Assembly: GCF_004011695.2 (NCBI RefSeq)
Contig: NC_082407.1
Location: forward strand, 310,001-374,000
DNA length: 64,000 nucleotides
Direction: 5' to 3'
Origin: Ascochyta rabiei
Lineage: Eukaryota; Ascomycota; Dothideomycetes; Pleosporales; Didymellaceae
This document shows positions 20,202 through 33,487 of this stretch, piece by piece. The notes beneath the pieces are model-generated. The model saw only the letters and a list, made by a program, of their open reading frames with translations. It ran no database searches and was not told the origin of the DNA. Position 1 is the first letter of the stretch. The number at the start of each line of letters is the position of its first letter. Made by a program: the position numbers and the translations under genes.

Positions 20202-21599
20202 GAAGCTATGACGAGCAAATTTTGACAGGTCCGTTGGTCAGGTGGGCTGTTGTCCGCTACCCAATGCGTGAAGGTTAAATTTTTTACCAAAGAGAGGTTG
20301 ATGGCCCCCATTGCGCGCTAGACCTTCCCAACAACGTGTCTGAGCTGGAGTCAGTCATTTATGAGAAGCATCTACCCGTAGGCTGAGATGAGCAAGTCAA
20401 CAACAAACAGACAAAAATTGTGTCCGTGTAAGAGAAGAAGCCGGTCACGGTAGGAAGCCGGTGCATTACCCGGAGCTCACTGTTGGTTTGTGACCACTTC
20501 AAGCAGTCGACAGTGTGTATCGAGGATTGACGCCATTGTTCCTCCACCGTGGTACCTCTACATTGTGGTCGATGCATTGGCGCACGGGAGATGTCGGGGT
20601 GTTGCTGCATCTGAGCTATTGTGCCTGGAAATTGGATGCAGAATGTGTTGGTGTACCCTACACCTTGGGAGATGAGCCGCAGGACCTGCAAGACCTTGTG
20701 GCACCTGGCCCGTTCCATGTCTGGTCGCACAGCAAACAAGGAACAATAACACGAGAAGACTCGCCCGCAGGCAGCAACATGGATAGTACCAGATTAGCAA
20801 AGGAACCGAAAGAAGCGACGGGTCTGTGGAATAGGCACAAGCTGACACTCAGCTTCGTTTCGATCTGATCAGTGATCCTGCTAGAGCTGTCCTGAGGCCT
20901 ATCATGGCATTTTTACACTGGAACTCAAGTTGACAAAAGTTGCGGGGATGGCCAGCTGCAATGAGGCGATGCAGGCCAGGTGGCTGGCGAACCGTAAGGA
21001 TCAGGGTTCATAAGCCAAGACCCTGAAGCCATAGATGAATGACCGCCAGGGCGACCGCTCGTCGCATGGATATCTGCATCAGTATCAGCTGACAGTGCAA
21101 CCAAAAGCTCGCGCTTTGCCGATATGCGAGATGATGAAATAGGAGACAGGGTGTCGTGTTTCTGACGACGCTCCAGCAGCAAACGCGGGGAGCCAGGGTC
21201 TTGGGCCTGCTTACCGCATCAGGATAAGCACCGCACGCCACGAGCTTTACCATTCAAGGCGGACGTGCTTGTTCAAGTGATTCAGCAAATAATCCACGTA
21301 GAGCGAGTTTAGACGAGACCTCGATGGGAACCTGGAGAAATGGCTGAGCGCAGAAGTTTTGCTCCAGGCGATTTCCCACTTTCAGCTATGCCTGCTGGAG
21401 CGCCAAAGCAATTTCGTGGGTAAACGTTATGCAATGCCGTACGTATATACAGATCGGGTTGGCCATGTTTCCGTGGTTGGAAATGAGAAAACTTGCAAGT
21501 CTGAAAACTGTAGTCGAATTTTGCCGTGATGCCGCTCCAAGATTTGGCTTGTCACCTACGCGTTGACGACTAGTATAACGAAATGCGAAATACCTGCTT
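20202..21599. other. Intergenic with unassigned short frames
   Basis: Overlapping frames of 60-126 codons occur on both strands (for example 20515-20868 plus). None carries a recognisable motif or a clear intron structure. Confidence 0.45.
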
Positions 21600-22060
21600 T
21601 ACCCTCTAACAGGTCAGGCAGAGCCTTAAAGTTTAGTACACATCTACAGGTACACTCTGTGCACCTATATAACGCTATGATATTAGCTTAAGTAAACTAT
21701 AATAAGTGTATTAATATGCATAGAATTCTATTAAGTTCTGTACTATTGCTATAAAAAGGTGTTGAAAGAGTGTAAAGTTTGTAAAGAGGTAAAACAACCT
21801 ATACGCTTAAACGAACGCTAAAAGAGACTGTACAAAGTAATGTAAATCTGAAGGTAATACACTCCTCAAAAAAAACCTCCCTTTCTATTTTGTGTATTTT
21901 CCCTGTACCTTTTTATAGTTTAGATCAGTAATTCTGACAATAAAATTAGTTTCTACGTATGGGTTAATACATTTTTTAGTATATTTAACCCCTACAAATA
22001 GTATTCCGAAGGTAAATGTAAAGCTGAAATTAAGAAGGTAGGTGTAACAAAGGTCTAAAG
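21600..22060. repeat. AT-rich, RIP-like remnant
   Basis: Composition changes sharply to AT-rich with frequent TA steps and no long frames, unlike both flanks. It probably is a short degraded repeat, but I see no diagnostic ends or coding remains. Confidence 0.4.
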
Positions 22061-22493
22061 GTCCCGCTAGTTGGCTGGGGCTGGTACTTCGCACAACACC
22101 TATGACCAACGTAACCACGCCGATCCTCCACGCGCACCAACCAAGACGCCAACAATATTAACAAGGGTTAGCGCTACAGCCATTCGGCTTTATTCGCTGT
22201 CACATATTCGTTTAATATCTCGTACTGGATCGCTGGCACCGGCGCCAGCATCTAGAAAAGACGATGCATTGCGGAGCACGTGGCATGCCAGCCACCTGCA
22301 GTTCAACTATCATTCAGTGCCGTTTCCATTCTAAGCATACACTCCACGATCATCACACTGCAAGACAGAAATAGCCCTTGGTATGTTGTGGCAACTGGCG
22401 AGTCTGCAACTGCAAACGAGGAGCCTAGGTCCGGGCGCGTTGTGACACAACAAGGCAGACAGCCGTTGCTATGGTCATGCCTGCACAGAAGCA

Positions 22494-22688
22494 TCAGTAC
22501 GACTTTGAGAAAGATTCTATGACTATGCCCATTGAAGCGTGTGCAGATAGCTCATTCTCTTCACTTCCCAGGTGAGCTTCGCGAATGTCAAGCCACGCAC
22601 ATTTCCCCATCTCGTACCTTGTGGATGATTTGCTGCAGGGTTTCGCTTTGTAGTCGCACTGATATCCTGGACCCGTAGAATCCACCAT
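22494..22688 (-). CDS. Small ORF, 64 residues, unknown
   Basis: From the ATG at 22688, MVDSTGPGYQCDYKAKPCSK leads to ..YEMGKCAWLDIREAHLGSEE and a short hydrophobic end. It contains three cysteines and no signal peptide. Composition is protein-like but nothing else supports it; it may be an exon fragment. Confidence 0.2.
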   Translation of the reverse strand: MVDSTGPGYQCDYKAKPCSKSSTRYEMGKCAWLDIREAHLGSEENELSAHASMGIVIESFSKSY

Positions 22689-22699
22689 ATGCAACTACA

Positions 22700-23241
22700 A
22701 TGCTATCCTTTTAATTCTTAAATTGGCAGACTCGCCTGTGATCCAGCTCTGCTTCTGTCAACTTTCATGCATGGCCTCGCACGTTTCTTGTGGCATACCC
22801 ACTCAATATAGATGCATCGGCCTGCAGCAGATCTTCCAGCCCAGCTCTTCGCTTATCATTGTTCTCCGGGCGGCTGCATGTTTCCGTTCGCATTCTACTC
22901 AAGACCTCACTGGCTTCTCTGTCCTGGGCTGTGGAGGAGCGTTTGTATGTCTGCATACGCGTTGAACGACACAATGGATCAATGCGTCAGGAGTCCGGTG
23001 ATAAAGAGGGCTCTTTTCCTTGCATGAAAGCTCTCACATTGAAAACTATTCCACTTCAACAGTCATTATGCCTTCCTTCGGCAGATGCAAGGCTGTGCAC
23101 CTGGCTGGAACAGCTTTCACACACACCAGACTTCTCGTCCACGAGCTCCTCAAACATTTGTCGTGCTACACTGCGTGCAAGTCACCTCTCTACTTCCTCT
23201 ACACACAATCGCTGACTCATTAGCAGCTAAGCAGCACTCCC
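22700..23241. other. Intergenic, overlapping short frames only
   Basis: Frames on both strands up to 141 codons, without motifs. Nothing supported. Confidence 0.4.
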
Positions 23242-23598
23242 ATGAGGACGCAACGAGGCCTGCACTACCTGTCCATCAAGATAAACCACCGCAAGTCTCC
23301 CCACAGCCTGATCCCAAACAATCCCATGCTGACCTATCCCAGCCGCCGCCGCCGATGCTGCCTCGTCCGCCGAGCCCCCGAATCCGACCTCCGCGAAATC
23401 TTCCACAACCATAGCATCGTTCTTCCTGAGCAGTGGACAACCGAATTCGGGCCTTCTGTCGTCGCCTCGTCTTCTCGTGCCGCGGTCGCTGCATCTGATT
23501 GTCTTGATAATGCTCCGGTGCAGGTGGCGGGAACACCAGGATCTTCGATGTTGAAGCAGGGCAGGCGAGCTGCTGGTATGCATACAGCAGTGGTGTAG
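23242..23598 (+). CDS. Small ORF, 118 residues, uncertain
   Basis: It begins with a real ATG (MRTQRGLHYLSIKINHRKSP), is basic in its first half (PSRRRRCCLVRRAPESDLRE) and alanine/serine-rich in its second. The other plus frame and the minus strand are also open here because of GC-rich CCGCCG runs, so which strand codes, if any, is undecided. Confidence 0.2.
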   Translation: MRTQRGLHYLSIKINHRKSPHSLIPNNPMLTYPSRRRRCCLVRRAPESDLREIFHNHSIVLPEQWTTEFGPSVVASSSRAAVAASDCLDNAPVQVAGTPGSSMLKQGRRAAGMHTAVV

Positions 23599-24008
23599 AG
23601 TAGCAAGACAGGCTGAACACAAACACCTCAGATGTCTTCATGACAGATCTGGTCGCACAGTATGAGACCTTATTACGCTCCTGTGTGCTCGTAGATTTAT
23701 ATCATAGATGTAGATGCGTAATATGCTATCTATAACGCCCAAGACATGTTCCTAATCTTCTTCTTTGTTGCACTCACAATGCCCATGTTTACCAAGTGAA
23801 TTACTCGACTTTCACCCATAAACGCATGATGATTGCATTACCGATGTATTTCTCGGCGCCAAGCGCCTGTTTACATACATTCTACACTTGTTCAAGAAAA
23901 GAAGTGCATGATAGGCAGCCCTTGTCACCTATGCAAGCCCCATATGGCGCTCCACACGCGCTCGCCCAACCTTGCGGCAGTGCAAGTGGACCGAGATCCA
24001 GCTTTGCC

Positions 24009-24257
24009 TCAACAGCAACATCCCCGGCCGTTTAACCACTTAGCCTGTTCGCGCTCAATGAACCTAATCTTCTCCCCCTCCAGCACCGCATCTCCAATCT
24101 TCTGGCGATACACGAACACCGCGCTAGTCTTCTTCAGACTCAGCTTCGCTTCTTCTTCCGGTCCGCCTAGGGACTCGTTGAGATGCGTCAAACAATTAAC
24201 TAAAGTGTCCTCTCTCCTCTTATTGTGGAACGAGTGGCCGCCTTGTATGTTTCCCAT
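24009..24257 (-). CDS. Small ORF, 82 residues, probable exon or fragment
   Basis: An ATG-started frame reads MGNIQGGHSFHNKRREDTLV.., HLNESLGGPEEEAKLSLKKT.., EGEKIRFIEREQAKWLNGRG and CCC then stop. Charged, helix-like composition suggests genuine coding, perhaps a piece of a longer gene. No family recognised. It is the last plausible gene before the RIP block. Confidence 0.3.
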   Translation of the reverse strand: MGNIQGGHSFHNKRREDTLVNCLTHLNESLGGPEEEAKLSLKKTSAVFVYRQKIGDAVLEGEKIRFIEREQAKWLNGRGCCC

Positions 24258-24479
24258 AAGCCGGGACTCGAATACCTCGGACCGGACAGTGGAGGTTCTG
24301 TGATGCGCTGCAGAGGTGACGGTTAAGAAACAGTGTCCTCAATCATGTCTGTCACGGAAGGTTTTAGTGTTGCTGGCTGTGCGTACTCTAAATCTTTGTG
24401 CGATTAAAGCCCCTACTACCCAAGTAAGTCTATCTTCTTCTTCTAGGGTGCGAGGCTAAGTGAGACATGCCTTGCTTTG

Positions 24480-24722
24480 TTATTAATTAATACACATCGC
24501 AAACACAAAAAGCAAAATTTCAACATAGGGCCCTACACACCAAAAAGACATCAGAATCTATCTTAACCTAGTAAGGATACACTATCCTAAGCTTCTTAGA
24601 GCCTCTAGGCGTCTAGTTACTGCACGCTGCCTAGTTATTAAACCTATTCTATTGCAAAAAATTTTAGATTTATAGAGCATAGACTACCTCTATAATAAAT
24701 ATCTTATCTTATCTTATCTTTA
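24480..24722 (+). mobile_element. Remnant of a repeat ending in (ATCTT)n
   Basis: RIP-like sequence ends in four tandem ATCTT units (about 24698-24722). This looks like the short tandem 3' tail of another LINE, left at the border of the RIP block. Its coding part is missing. Confidence 0.35.
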
Positions 24723-26050
24723 AAAGATCTTATCTAAGAGAACATAAAAACTAATAAAACATCCTATTTCTACTAGATAGCAACAAGCCTTTCCTTAGCT
24801 TTCTACTTTTAACCTTTTCTTTCTACTTCTAGAGGCCTACTAGTTAGGCTAGTAAAAATAGAATAGAGGCTAGATTAGTAAAGCTAAGACTACCTTTTTC
24901 CTTATTTTTTAGCCCTAAAAAGCAGATAGAGACTAGGTACCTCTGCCTGTGTAAAAACAAGCTCTCTTTTAGTTATTACTTATTTTCTTTATTAAAAGAG
25001 AAGAAATCCCTACCTAGGACTAGGACCTTAGGACTATAGAACTGGAACTACTACCTAATAGAGAGTACTCTCTAAATACAGTAATAATAGAAATAAGCCC
25101 CCTAAGCTCTCTAATCCCTCTAGGAGAGATGTACTAGCCTATACCTACCCCTAGACCTCTATCTATACCCTTATTATTAATATCCCTTTAGTAATCTACT
25201 CTAGAAATATAATAACCTTGTATATTTAACAGAACTATAACTATACCTCTACCCTCTACTTCTTCTAAACAGCTAGCTAGCAGACCTGCTACTCTAACAG
25301 TATTTAGGCTCCCCTCTTTCTAATTTATTATAGCTACTAGGCCTATAACATAAGCTTCTATTACTAAGATAGTAAAAGAAGCTCTATCTATTGCTAGGAC
25401 AATAGTTATTTAGGCTTATTCCCTAGCTACCTTAAGCAAGGAACAGATAAACCTTCTAGACCTTCTTAAAATCTTTAGGGACTATATAAAAAACAACAGA
25501 ATAAACAAATAAGACCTCTCTATTCTAGCGTCTTAAGTATTAAAACTTAAAATAGCGTTTAAATTAATTAAAATAAGAGTAAAACTCCTTTAAACACCTA
25601 CTCTAGATAATAAGACTTCTACTATTTAACCTTCTACCTACTCTACCTTATACGCATCTATAGCTTTAGCTAACCTTTCTAAGAATATAGAGTAGTAAAC
25701 AGTTATATAAAAGAAGCTACCTACTATTATAAAGAACTCTCTAAGTATATACTAACTAGTTCTTATATAAGAATAAGAACTACTTCCTTTTACTCTTCTT
25801 AAAATATATAATACTTTTAATAAGGCCTTTATAGATAAAGGAGTAGGCCTCCCTATAATTACTTCTACTAGCCTAGGTAAAAAGAATAATATATTCTTAC
25901 TACTACACCCTCCTTTATAGTAAAATACCTGCTTAAAAACTAAGTAATCTAGTAATTAGTTACTACCTAAAAGGAAGCTCTTCTAAGAGAACTATAGTAT
26001 AAGGTAATTCTATACAACATCCCTATATCTCTAGAAATAAACTAGGACCT
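24723..26050 (+). mobile_element. LINE-2 (Tad1-like), 5' part with ORF1
   Basis: RIP-mutated plus-strand sequence whose ORF1 frame near the right end reads KEALLRELQYKVILYNIPIS (TAG read as Gln) and stops at the border with element C. The same frame resumes at 57337 after the GACCT duplication. It was therefore the oldest element here and the host of the nest. The exact 5' end is not defined; 24723 is where the preceding tail ends. Confidence 0.6.
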
Positions 26051-27399
26051 TATTAAAGTTAGACTTTAGTTAAAGACTATAAGCACTAATTCTATTAGTT
26101 CTTAGAGACAAGTACTAGTAGATTAGTTAGGGTTATTAACTAAGTAAAGCTTATAAAGAAAGGGTGCACTAAATAGTATAGAGTAGACTATCTAGTTTAA
26201 GTATAGGTTAAGATTCTAAATATAAACTTAATTAATAAGGTTAAATATAAACTATAAGGGTTATATTTCTACTTACTATATACTAAGAAGATATAATACT
26301 TATTAATAAGTAACTTAAGTTAGTCTAATAAAATATATAAGGGTACTTATAGATAAGTATATTATACTTTACTTATTAATAAGTAGTAATATATATTATG
26401 CTTATGTAACAGAGCTTAGAGGACTATACTTAGGTAATTAATGAATTTAATTAGTGTCTATATATTTAATGTGTAACGTGTTACTTAAGCATAAAGGAAA
26501 TTTAGTTATTACGTAATCTTACTTACTTAAGCTTTATAGGCAACCCTTAGGAGCTTAGTAGTTAATTATAGAGAAAGGAGCTACTTAACAAAAATCTATA
26601 AGCTTAATTAGATAGAGGAGCACCCTATTAGTTATCTATAGGCTTAGCTGCGCGACACACCCCCTAGGTAATCCTAGCTAGAATTACCTATCTTCTAAGA
26701 GCTGCTGCGTAGGTAATTAGGCTCTTAAATTCTTAAGCTAGATTTCTAAGCTTGTAGTTAGTAGTTTTAATACTCTCTAGTAGTCTTAGTTTAATTGTAA
26801 CCTGTTGCTAGCTCTAATTATTCTGCTAAGCGGCTAAAATAGGTAGTAGACGCTCGTTTAGCTGCAGATTCCTTATTACTAAGCTACTAAGTATCCTTTT
26901 CTATACTTATTTCTTATAAACCTTATTAGATAAGAGGGATAGTATAGGCTAGTAATCGTCTATTTACTATTAAGCTAGTAACGTTGTGCTGCCTAGAGAA
27001 AGTCGCATTTACTCTTACTTTTACTAGGCGTTTAGAGATCTATATAACTAGCTTACCTACTTGTTTTTCTCTATTTCTTTAACTATCTCTATTAACATAG
27101 CTGTAAGTATACTAATTGCTAGTTTTATACTTCTTAAACCTACTCTATATACTTCTTTATTGTTTTACTAGGTTTACGTTTCCTCTATAGTTGTAATAGC
27201 TTAGAGGAGCGTCTATTTAAGCTTTCTGTCTTTGTTTACTAGCTCTTTTAAGTAGTTTTATTAGCTTTAGCACTTTCTATAGCCTTAAAGGCTTTTTAGA
27301 CAGCGTCTGCTTAAGCTTCCTAGCCTTGTTTTACTAGCTCTTTTTAGAGGTTTTGCTAACTTTAGCCTATAGAAAGAACCTAAATCTAAGCACCTTACG

Positions 27400-28160
27400 C
27401 GCACTACTACTACTACTACTACTACCTAAGCTGCTGCCTATACTGCTAGCAGCTCTACTATATCTATACCTATACCTATAACTATAAGTATAACTATAAC
27501 TATAACTATAACTAAGCCTATACCTATAGCTTTAGCTGCTTCTTCTACTACTACTACTACTACTGTTACTGCCTTTACTACTACTACCTATACTACCTTA
27601 CTACTGCTACTACTACCTTATATACTGCCTATACCCCCTCTACTAGCTTATAACTTATTATAGAGCGCTTATAGAATTATTCTCTATAAGTACTGTATTA
27701 ATATACTTATAGTAAACAGTTTAGTACCTATATACATTAATTGTGTTAGTAGGCAGAGAAGGTACTGCTAGCGTTACGCCTAAGAGTATTTATACTACTC
27801 TCTATAGGTTTTATTTAAATAGCGCTTATAAATAGTAGTCTAATAGCTTATTTAGCAACACCCGCCTTAAGCCCTTTAGAATTAAGCTAGTTAATAAGCT
27901 TATTTACTTAGGTAGAGTAATAACTTCTATAAGCAATTATAACTTGTTGTTTTTTATTAGCTAATAAGCTTATAGCAGGTAACTAATCTATACTACGCTC
28001 TCTACGTAGTAAAGAGCCTAATTAAGAATAGGTACTTCTTCTAAGTACCCTCCTTAGTAAGGTTAGGTTTTAGAGCTGCTAGATACCTATAGGGAGAGGG
28101 CTATCCTCCCTATATATAGTTTAAAGAATTTACTAAGCCTTATAGCTGTTAGTTAAGCGC
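27400..28160 (+). pseudogene. Antisense ORF of A1 with C-x2-C-x6-C motif
   Basis: On the strand opposite pol, one frame interrupted only by TAG/TAA reads a Thr/Ile/Pro low-complexity tract, then PLLAYNLL, ILIVNSLVPIYINCVS, RQRRYC-stop-RYA-stop-EYLYY, and on to AYLLR and SNNFYKQL. TAC codons at Cys positions fit TGC-to-TAC RIP, restoring a C-x2-C-x6-C pattern with a helical tail. The same frame aligns without gaps to A3 at 62940-63240 (AYNLI, ALIVSSLVLVYINKVSS, SRYC-stop-RY, YLYYPL). An extra antisense protein is inferred; the copies are homologous DNA, so conservation of the frame needs a substitution test. Confidence 0.45.
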
Positions 28161-31100
28161 TTAAAAGAGCTGCTACTAGTAGTTACAGGTGCTCTTTTGC
28201 CTATTTAGAGAGAGGGTTATCCTCCCTAGCAATACTATAATCTTCTACCTTCCTCTTAACCTACTCTTTTTCTATATAATTAATGCTAAATAGGTTTAGG
28301 TATAAGATAAAGCGCTTATAAGCCTGTCTAGGGAGTGCTTTTATAAGACTATTAGCTAGTATCTTACTTATTTTAAGGTATATTACCTAGAGATTTCCTC
28401 TAGTATACTCTTATTTTAACTATATATTCTAGATATCTACATAACACAGCTAAGTAGTAAGCTACTTACTCTCTTCTACTACTAATTAGATTGTTTATTA
28501 GTTATCGCAGAAAATCTCCTATAGTACCCCTAAGTCTAGCTAAAGTTTATATAGAAACTATTTAAGAGCTGCTGCTTTCTTAGCTACATACTCTAATACT
28601 AACAACTTAGCTTTAGTAGTTAAAGTCGTTACTATTAATTAACGTGCTGCTTTCTAGATAATTAGACCACTAAAGAGCTGCACGATATACCCCTAAGAGG
28701 AGTATCTAGTCTTCTAATTGTTAGTAAATAACGCGTCCCTATAGATAAGTAATTAGCTGCCTTAGTAAGCTCTATACTGTATCTCTAGATACTTTGTTTA
28801 ATAGAGGTAAGCTATAACCTAAGCTGCTACCTTAAAGTAAGTAGCTTCTAGATTTATAAGATAATAGAATAGCTAAGAGGTAGTATACGCTATATCTAGT
28901 TAGATTATAATTACTATATAGAGAATAGATCCTACCTACTCTTAAAACGCTTTAACTTCTTACTTTAAAGCTTACCTGTTATGCTTAAGTAGCTCTTCTA
29001 TTAGGAAGAGAACTGTTAGGAAGGATCCCTTCTCTACTACTCTAAATTTAGTAGTAAGCTTGTTAATATAGGCGTTGTGCGTAAGTATAATAGTTCTAGC
29101 AGCTCTATTACAGATAATACGCACTTCTAGAAACTATTTAGCAGCTCTATAGTCTTCTATCTAGTATTTAGCCATTAATAAGCTTATAAGATGCTTTGCA
29201 GCAGCTTAATTATCCTTATAATAGGCTAGCAGAATATCGTCTATATAGAATAGTAGCACTATCTAGCATTTAGCGTTATAGAATAAGTAAGGTTCCTCTT
29301 TTAACACAATTAGGCTAAGCTTCTAGAGAGTAGCTAAGAGCTCTTTATACTATAGAACTAGTAAATTACGTAACCTATATAGAGCCTATAGAAGTAGAAC
29401 TACCTTCTTAGGTTTTATAAAGCTATCTAGCAGCTTACAGAGTACTTAGGGTTAGTCCTAGCAGCTTACGTTAAGAAACGCGCCTACAACGTTATACTAA
29501 TAGAGCTCTAGGTTAAACTAGGTAGCTATCGCCACTATAGTGCGAAATAACCTAGAAGTAAGTGTTGTAGCATAGGTTAAGATAATTAAATCCTTAGCTT
29601 GTAGGTCTCCGCGTACACAGATTCTAGCTTTATATTTAGTAAAGTAACTATCTTAATTAAGCTTATATATAAAGACCTATTTAAGCAGCAGAGGCCTAGC
29701 TAAGGCGCTTGCTTAGTCTATCTCTGTCTAGGTTTTCTTCTCTATAAGTATTACTATCTCTTTCTTATAAGCCTAGTAGAATAGAGCTCCTAGTAGGTAG
29801 TAGGCAAGATTCTTCTATTTCTTTAGCAAAGGTAGGAGCTTATTATAGTGTGTGCGCAGCTCTAAAGGGATTTTCTCCTTCTTTAGGCTAGACGTAGCAA
29901 GCACTACGTAGATAGTTAGCAGCTTTCTTCCCTCTATACTATATTTATTTGCATATTTAAATAGTAGGTAGATAAGCTAGAAGTATCTGTGTTTATTTAT
30001 AGAGCTTATTATAGAGTACTAGCCTACTCTATCCTTATAATTATTAGTAAGTTTATTACGCTCTTAGTTATCTATCTAGCAGCTCTGCCTAGTAGCTAGG
30101 CTCTAGATTCTCCGTTAATACAAGCGTCTTATTACTGCCTTATCTACTCCTATTGTCCTTTAAGAAGGTATTAGAACAATTAGCAATGTAGGTCTTAGTA
30201 GATCTTCTCTTTTAAGATCCTTGTTACCTACTAGCGCGCTTTCTTTTAAATTAGGTAAGTGCACTTCCTATAAGCTGTTAGTTAGATTCTTCTCTTAAGG
30301 AGCTTCCCTACCTATAGCTAGTAGCTCTAGCTCTAGTATTAGGTTAGGGGATAGGAGGCCTGTTTCTTAGTGTTGTCCTGCACAGATCTCTAGTAGCTTA
30401 CTAGCTAAGCTTACTGCGCATATAGTATCTGTCTTAGAAGCTTCTTTATTACTAGACTAGCTATCTAGTAATTGTAGTTGCTCCTAAGTGTTACCCCTAA
30501 GCTAATACTTAGTAGACTTGCTAAGGGTTAGGTCTCCCTTAGGGAGCTTAATTACTTCCTCTATGTTTATAATCTCACTAGGTTTATATAGGACCTCTAC
30601 TACTACTATTACTTCTTTAGCGCTTATAGTAGTAGATTTATTAGCTCTATTATAATAGAGCTCCTTATTAAAGGTTACATTACGTATTATAATAACCTAG
30701 TTAAGTATAAGGACCTATTTCTAGTTGATGTTAGATGCTTAGTACCTAACTAGGTACCTAATATGTCCCCTTAGAGTAACTTTAAAGCCTCTCTAATTAC
30801 GTCTAGCTGATTGTTCCTTATTTAGAGGGTAGCCGCAGCAGCTATACGCGTAAATCCTACTCTAATCTAGTCTTAGATCTGCTATAAGTACCCTTACTTA
30901 CTTAGGTTTATACTAGTAGAAGTACTATATAAACTAATAATTAAGCTCTTTATTAAGGCTCTAAAGCTTATATGCATGTAATAGACTTATATTATAGAGC
31001 TATACTGCTGCAACAACAATTTCTAGCTAGAGCTTCTAGGGCAGGTTTATACTACTCCTTATCTTAATTAATTTTATAATTACCTCTTAACTAGCTCTTT

Positions 31101-33487
31101 CTACTCCTCTGTTTAGCTTGTGTGTGTATAGAGAGACGCACTTAATTTCTATACTCTTATTAAGTGCCTAATACTTATATAAAGAGCTTTCTCTCTATAG
31201 TAGGGTTATAGTGTTATTGTCTTAGCTAATTTTATAGATGTAGAGCTTATACCAGGTACTTACCTAGCTTATAAAGTTTATTAAGACCTATAGGATCTTA
31301 GTTTATGTTTTACCTTACAAATTAAATATAAAGAGCTTCCTACTATAGTACTTCTTAATTATAAGTACCTATAATTTACCTCCTCTTCCTAATAGCATAT
31401 TAAACAAGTCCTATCTAACTTTCTAAAACGGCCGTGCTAGTTTCTCTCTCTTTTTCTAAGATATAACTTGCTTAGTATATACTATTAAGTAAATCTTACA
31501 ATTCTTCTAGAGCGTCCTATTAATACGCACGCTGCACGCCTTTATTACTAGTGCTTAAAGAGCCTCTAGGCCTAGATAACTAGCTTAGGCGTGCTATAGC
31601 TGTTTAGGTAAGCTACGTAGGTAAGATTTATAGGATTGCTTTGTTGTTACTACGTTAAGGATAGGAGGATAGAGAGAAAGTAGCTTATATTTAAGAAAAG
31701 TAAGGTTATAAGCGCGCTTAAGAGTAGCATATACAACGCTTCTATTAAGATCTTTAATATATTCTATATAAAGAGAGCTGTCTAGACCTAGGTACTAGAC
31801 TTCTTTCTTCTAGAGGTAAGCTTCTAAGATTATATTAATATAGAAACCTTCTATAACTATAATATTCTAAAGGAGTAGGTTCTTAGTGTATAGGCTGCGC
31901 TTTCTATATAGAGTATTCTTAAATAAGTAAGCTTCTTATCTAGATATAGGGAGCGCCTAGGTACCTACTTCTACTATATTAGTAGGCCTAGTAGGGCGGA
32001 AAGATCTAGGTACTAGCTAATTAGCGCTGTTAACTAGGTGCGTAGCAGCTCTATTGTCTAAAATAGTACTATCTATTAATAGATAAGCGTTAAAATCTAT
32101 AAGGTTGTATACCCTAGATCCCACGTTCTCTACTAGATTTATTATTAATTTTAGATTAATTAGAGCTGCTTAGACGTTGCTAGGAAACTCTACTTTCTTA
32201 GTTTAGCTAGTAGCAGCTAAAGTAATAGCTAATAGAGCGTTTGCAGTCTATCTAAGCTGCTCTATTACCTTTTAGGTTTCCTTATGCTCTTAGTATCTAA
32301 GCCTCTAGTAAGTCTCTTACTTATTCTTTTTACTTATCTAAACAGGTAGTAAGAAGCTCCCTCTAACAGTAGTTTTAAGGAAACAGTAATTAGTAGGCTT
32401 CTATTTGTAGGTCTTACCTTTTTGTTTATAAGGGCAGACGTATTCTAAGGAGCTGCTAGCGTTGTTCCTAGAGCTCCTACCTGCGTTATTTTAGCTAGAT
32501 AGAGTGTCTAAGTAGGTACTAAAGGTTATAAAAACATCTAGGTTATCTTTACCTAATCTTATAGTATACTTATAAATTAACCTACTAAAGACCCTTAAAA
32601 CCTAGTCTAGATTAAGCGTTTTAAGCCCTAGGATACTGTTCTAGATAATCCTTTATCTTATTATGCAGGCCTACTCTAGAGTAATCTAGTAGCTTAAGGC
32701 ATCTAAGAAATCTTATATAGTAAGCTTTCTAGTAACCTTAGAGAGCTTATATAACTTAGCTCGTATATATAGGTATAACTATTTCTAATACTAATTCTAT
32801 AGAGTAGCTTAACCTTACCTAGCAGCTTCTAGGTGCTGCCTATACTCTACTCTAACCTAGTTTTTAGTACTTATATCTATTAGAGTAAGCTTCTTCTTTA
32901 GGGCTTATATAAGTAATTATAGCGTTATAGTGTTTTAGGTAATAAGCTTTACTATTACTAGTAACAGGATTACTAGGCTTACTATAGAATTAACCTAGTT
33001 CTAGAGCTTCTAAAGGCGCTTAGCCTTAGCTGCCTACTTACTTACTCTTATTTTATACCTAAGGAGCTCTTAGTTATAGATCTTAAGGATTATTAGGCCT
33101 ATAGGAGGCTTATTAGGTTAGACACTCTAGGCTTAGGTTAATTAAGCTAGTAGTTAGGTGGGGGCAGAGCCTATAACAGGTAGCCTAGGGGCTTTATTAT
33201 ATATCCCTAGGGCGTCTTTAGTGTCTAGATCTACTAAATCCTATATATTATAAAGCTTAGCGTGCTACATAGGTTAAATAAACTAATTAGGCTAATTAGA
33301 CCTTAATTTAAGTTAATAGGGTCCTGTTAGGATACCTAAGAGAGCTTAAGCATTATAGTTAACTAGCTCGCCTATAGTAGCGGTTGTGGAGTTAGAAAAA
33401 AAAGATAATTAGGCAAAATTAGAGTAGTTAAGCAATGTCTAATAAGCTTGTTACTAAGTGCGTAGGGAGATCTACTATGCTTAGAAA

